Below, piece by piece: positions 30,801 through 30,894 of a stretch of DNA of 30,894 bases. Where the stretch lies: contig JBMNUB010000037.1 of the NCBI GenBank assembly GCA_050946055.1, forward strand, positions 1 through 30,894, given 5' to 3'. A program made the position numbers and the translations under genes. Below the pieces are notes generated by a model. The model did not search any database, was not told the origin of the DNA, and worked only from the letters and a program-made list of their open reading frames with translations. Each line of letters begins with the position of its first letter. The stretch's first letter is position 1. The DNA comes from Fimadaptatus sp050946055. GTDB taxonomy: Bacteria; Bacillota; Clostridia; Christensenellales; Aristaeellaceae.

Positions 30801-30894
30801 TCAGTCTATGTGAATGAGGGGGATGGACAGGCGCAACCGAGAGGCTGACCCCGTAGCCATAAGAGCAGCCTTACCCCTAACGCCACACGCAACC
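30801..30894 (-). CDS. Partial coding frame, C-terminal end only
   Basis: An open frame enters from the right edge and stops at 30801, with about 30 codons visible (ending RLRLSIPLIHID). It is too short to identify. The terminator at 30649-30703 downstream supports a real gene end, but another frame cannot be excluded. Confidence 0.35.
   Translation of the reverse strand, partial: VACGVRGKAALMATGSASRLRLSIPLIHID

Overview
The window reads as chromosome of an uncultured, GC-rich anaerobic member of the Bacillota (Clostridia-like). This is inferred from strong Shine-Dalgarno sequences (AAGGAGG), sigma-A type promoters, a SpoIID/LytB-family protein, rubrerythrin, a feoA-feoA-feoB iron(II) uptake operon, a YwlG-family protein and no sign of an outer membrane. 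Isoleucine is written very often as ATA despite the high GC. I see no rRNA, tRNA, CRISPR array, phage or transposase gene.

Layout. 1-2440: an unknown gene and ywlG (minus strand), with two copies of a structured dispersed repeat. 2439-4208: secreted SpoIID-like protein with an SH3 domain (minus). 4547-7607: P-type cation ATPase, then rubrerythrin with its own promoter (plus). 7639-7951: third repeat copy, lying between two copies of the rubrerythrin terminator hairpin. 8113-9969: uvrC (minus). 10308-13612: MoxR AAA ATPase, DUF58 protein and DUF4129-like membrane protein (minus operon). 13770-18099: GH38 alpha-mannosidase, ParB-like protein and NPP-type phosphodiesterase (minus operon). 18461-19672: ZIP metal transporter and DtxR-family repressor (minus). 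20105-20416: DUF2325 protein (plus). 21099-22106: AraC regulator with a GyrI-like domain. 22694-26418: feoA1, feoA2, feoB, a small Cys-rich FeoB-associated protein and a second DtxR-like protein. 26863-30557: DUF308 membrane protein, NAT_N/GNAT_C acyltransferase-like protein, MarR regulator and DMT transporter. The right edge holds the tail of an unidentified minus-strand frame.

Two systems stand out. (1) A metal regulon: six copies of an 18-bp palindrome, RGTTAG-N6-CTAACY, sit at the promoters of the dtxR-zip pair, DUF2325 and feo, and inside the feo operon. The DtxR-family protein carries a Cys at the metal-ligand position used by iron-sensing DtxR, so it is the natural candidate to read these boxes. 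(2) A family of roughly 190-250 nt elements made of successive hairpins (three clear copies, one decayed). Every copy lies downstream of a gene in the same orientation relative to it. In the three clear copies the element starts 2-4 nt beyond a terminator-like hairpin, and in two of them that hairpin is repeated on the far side. Stems are kept by compensatory changes. I do not recognise this family. It may be a structured 3'-UTR RNA, a terminator-targeting mobile repeat, or both.
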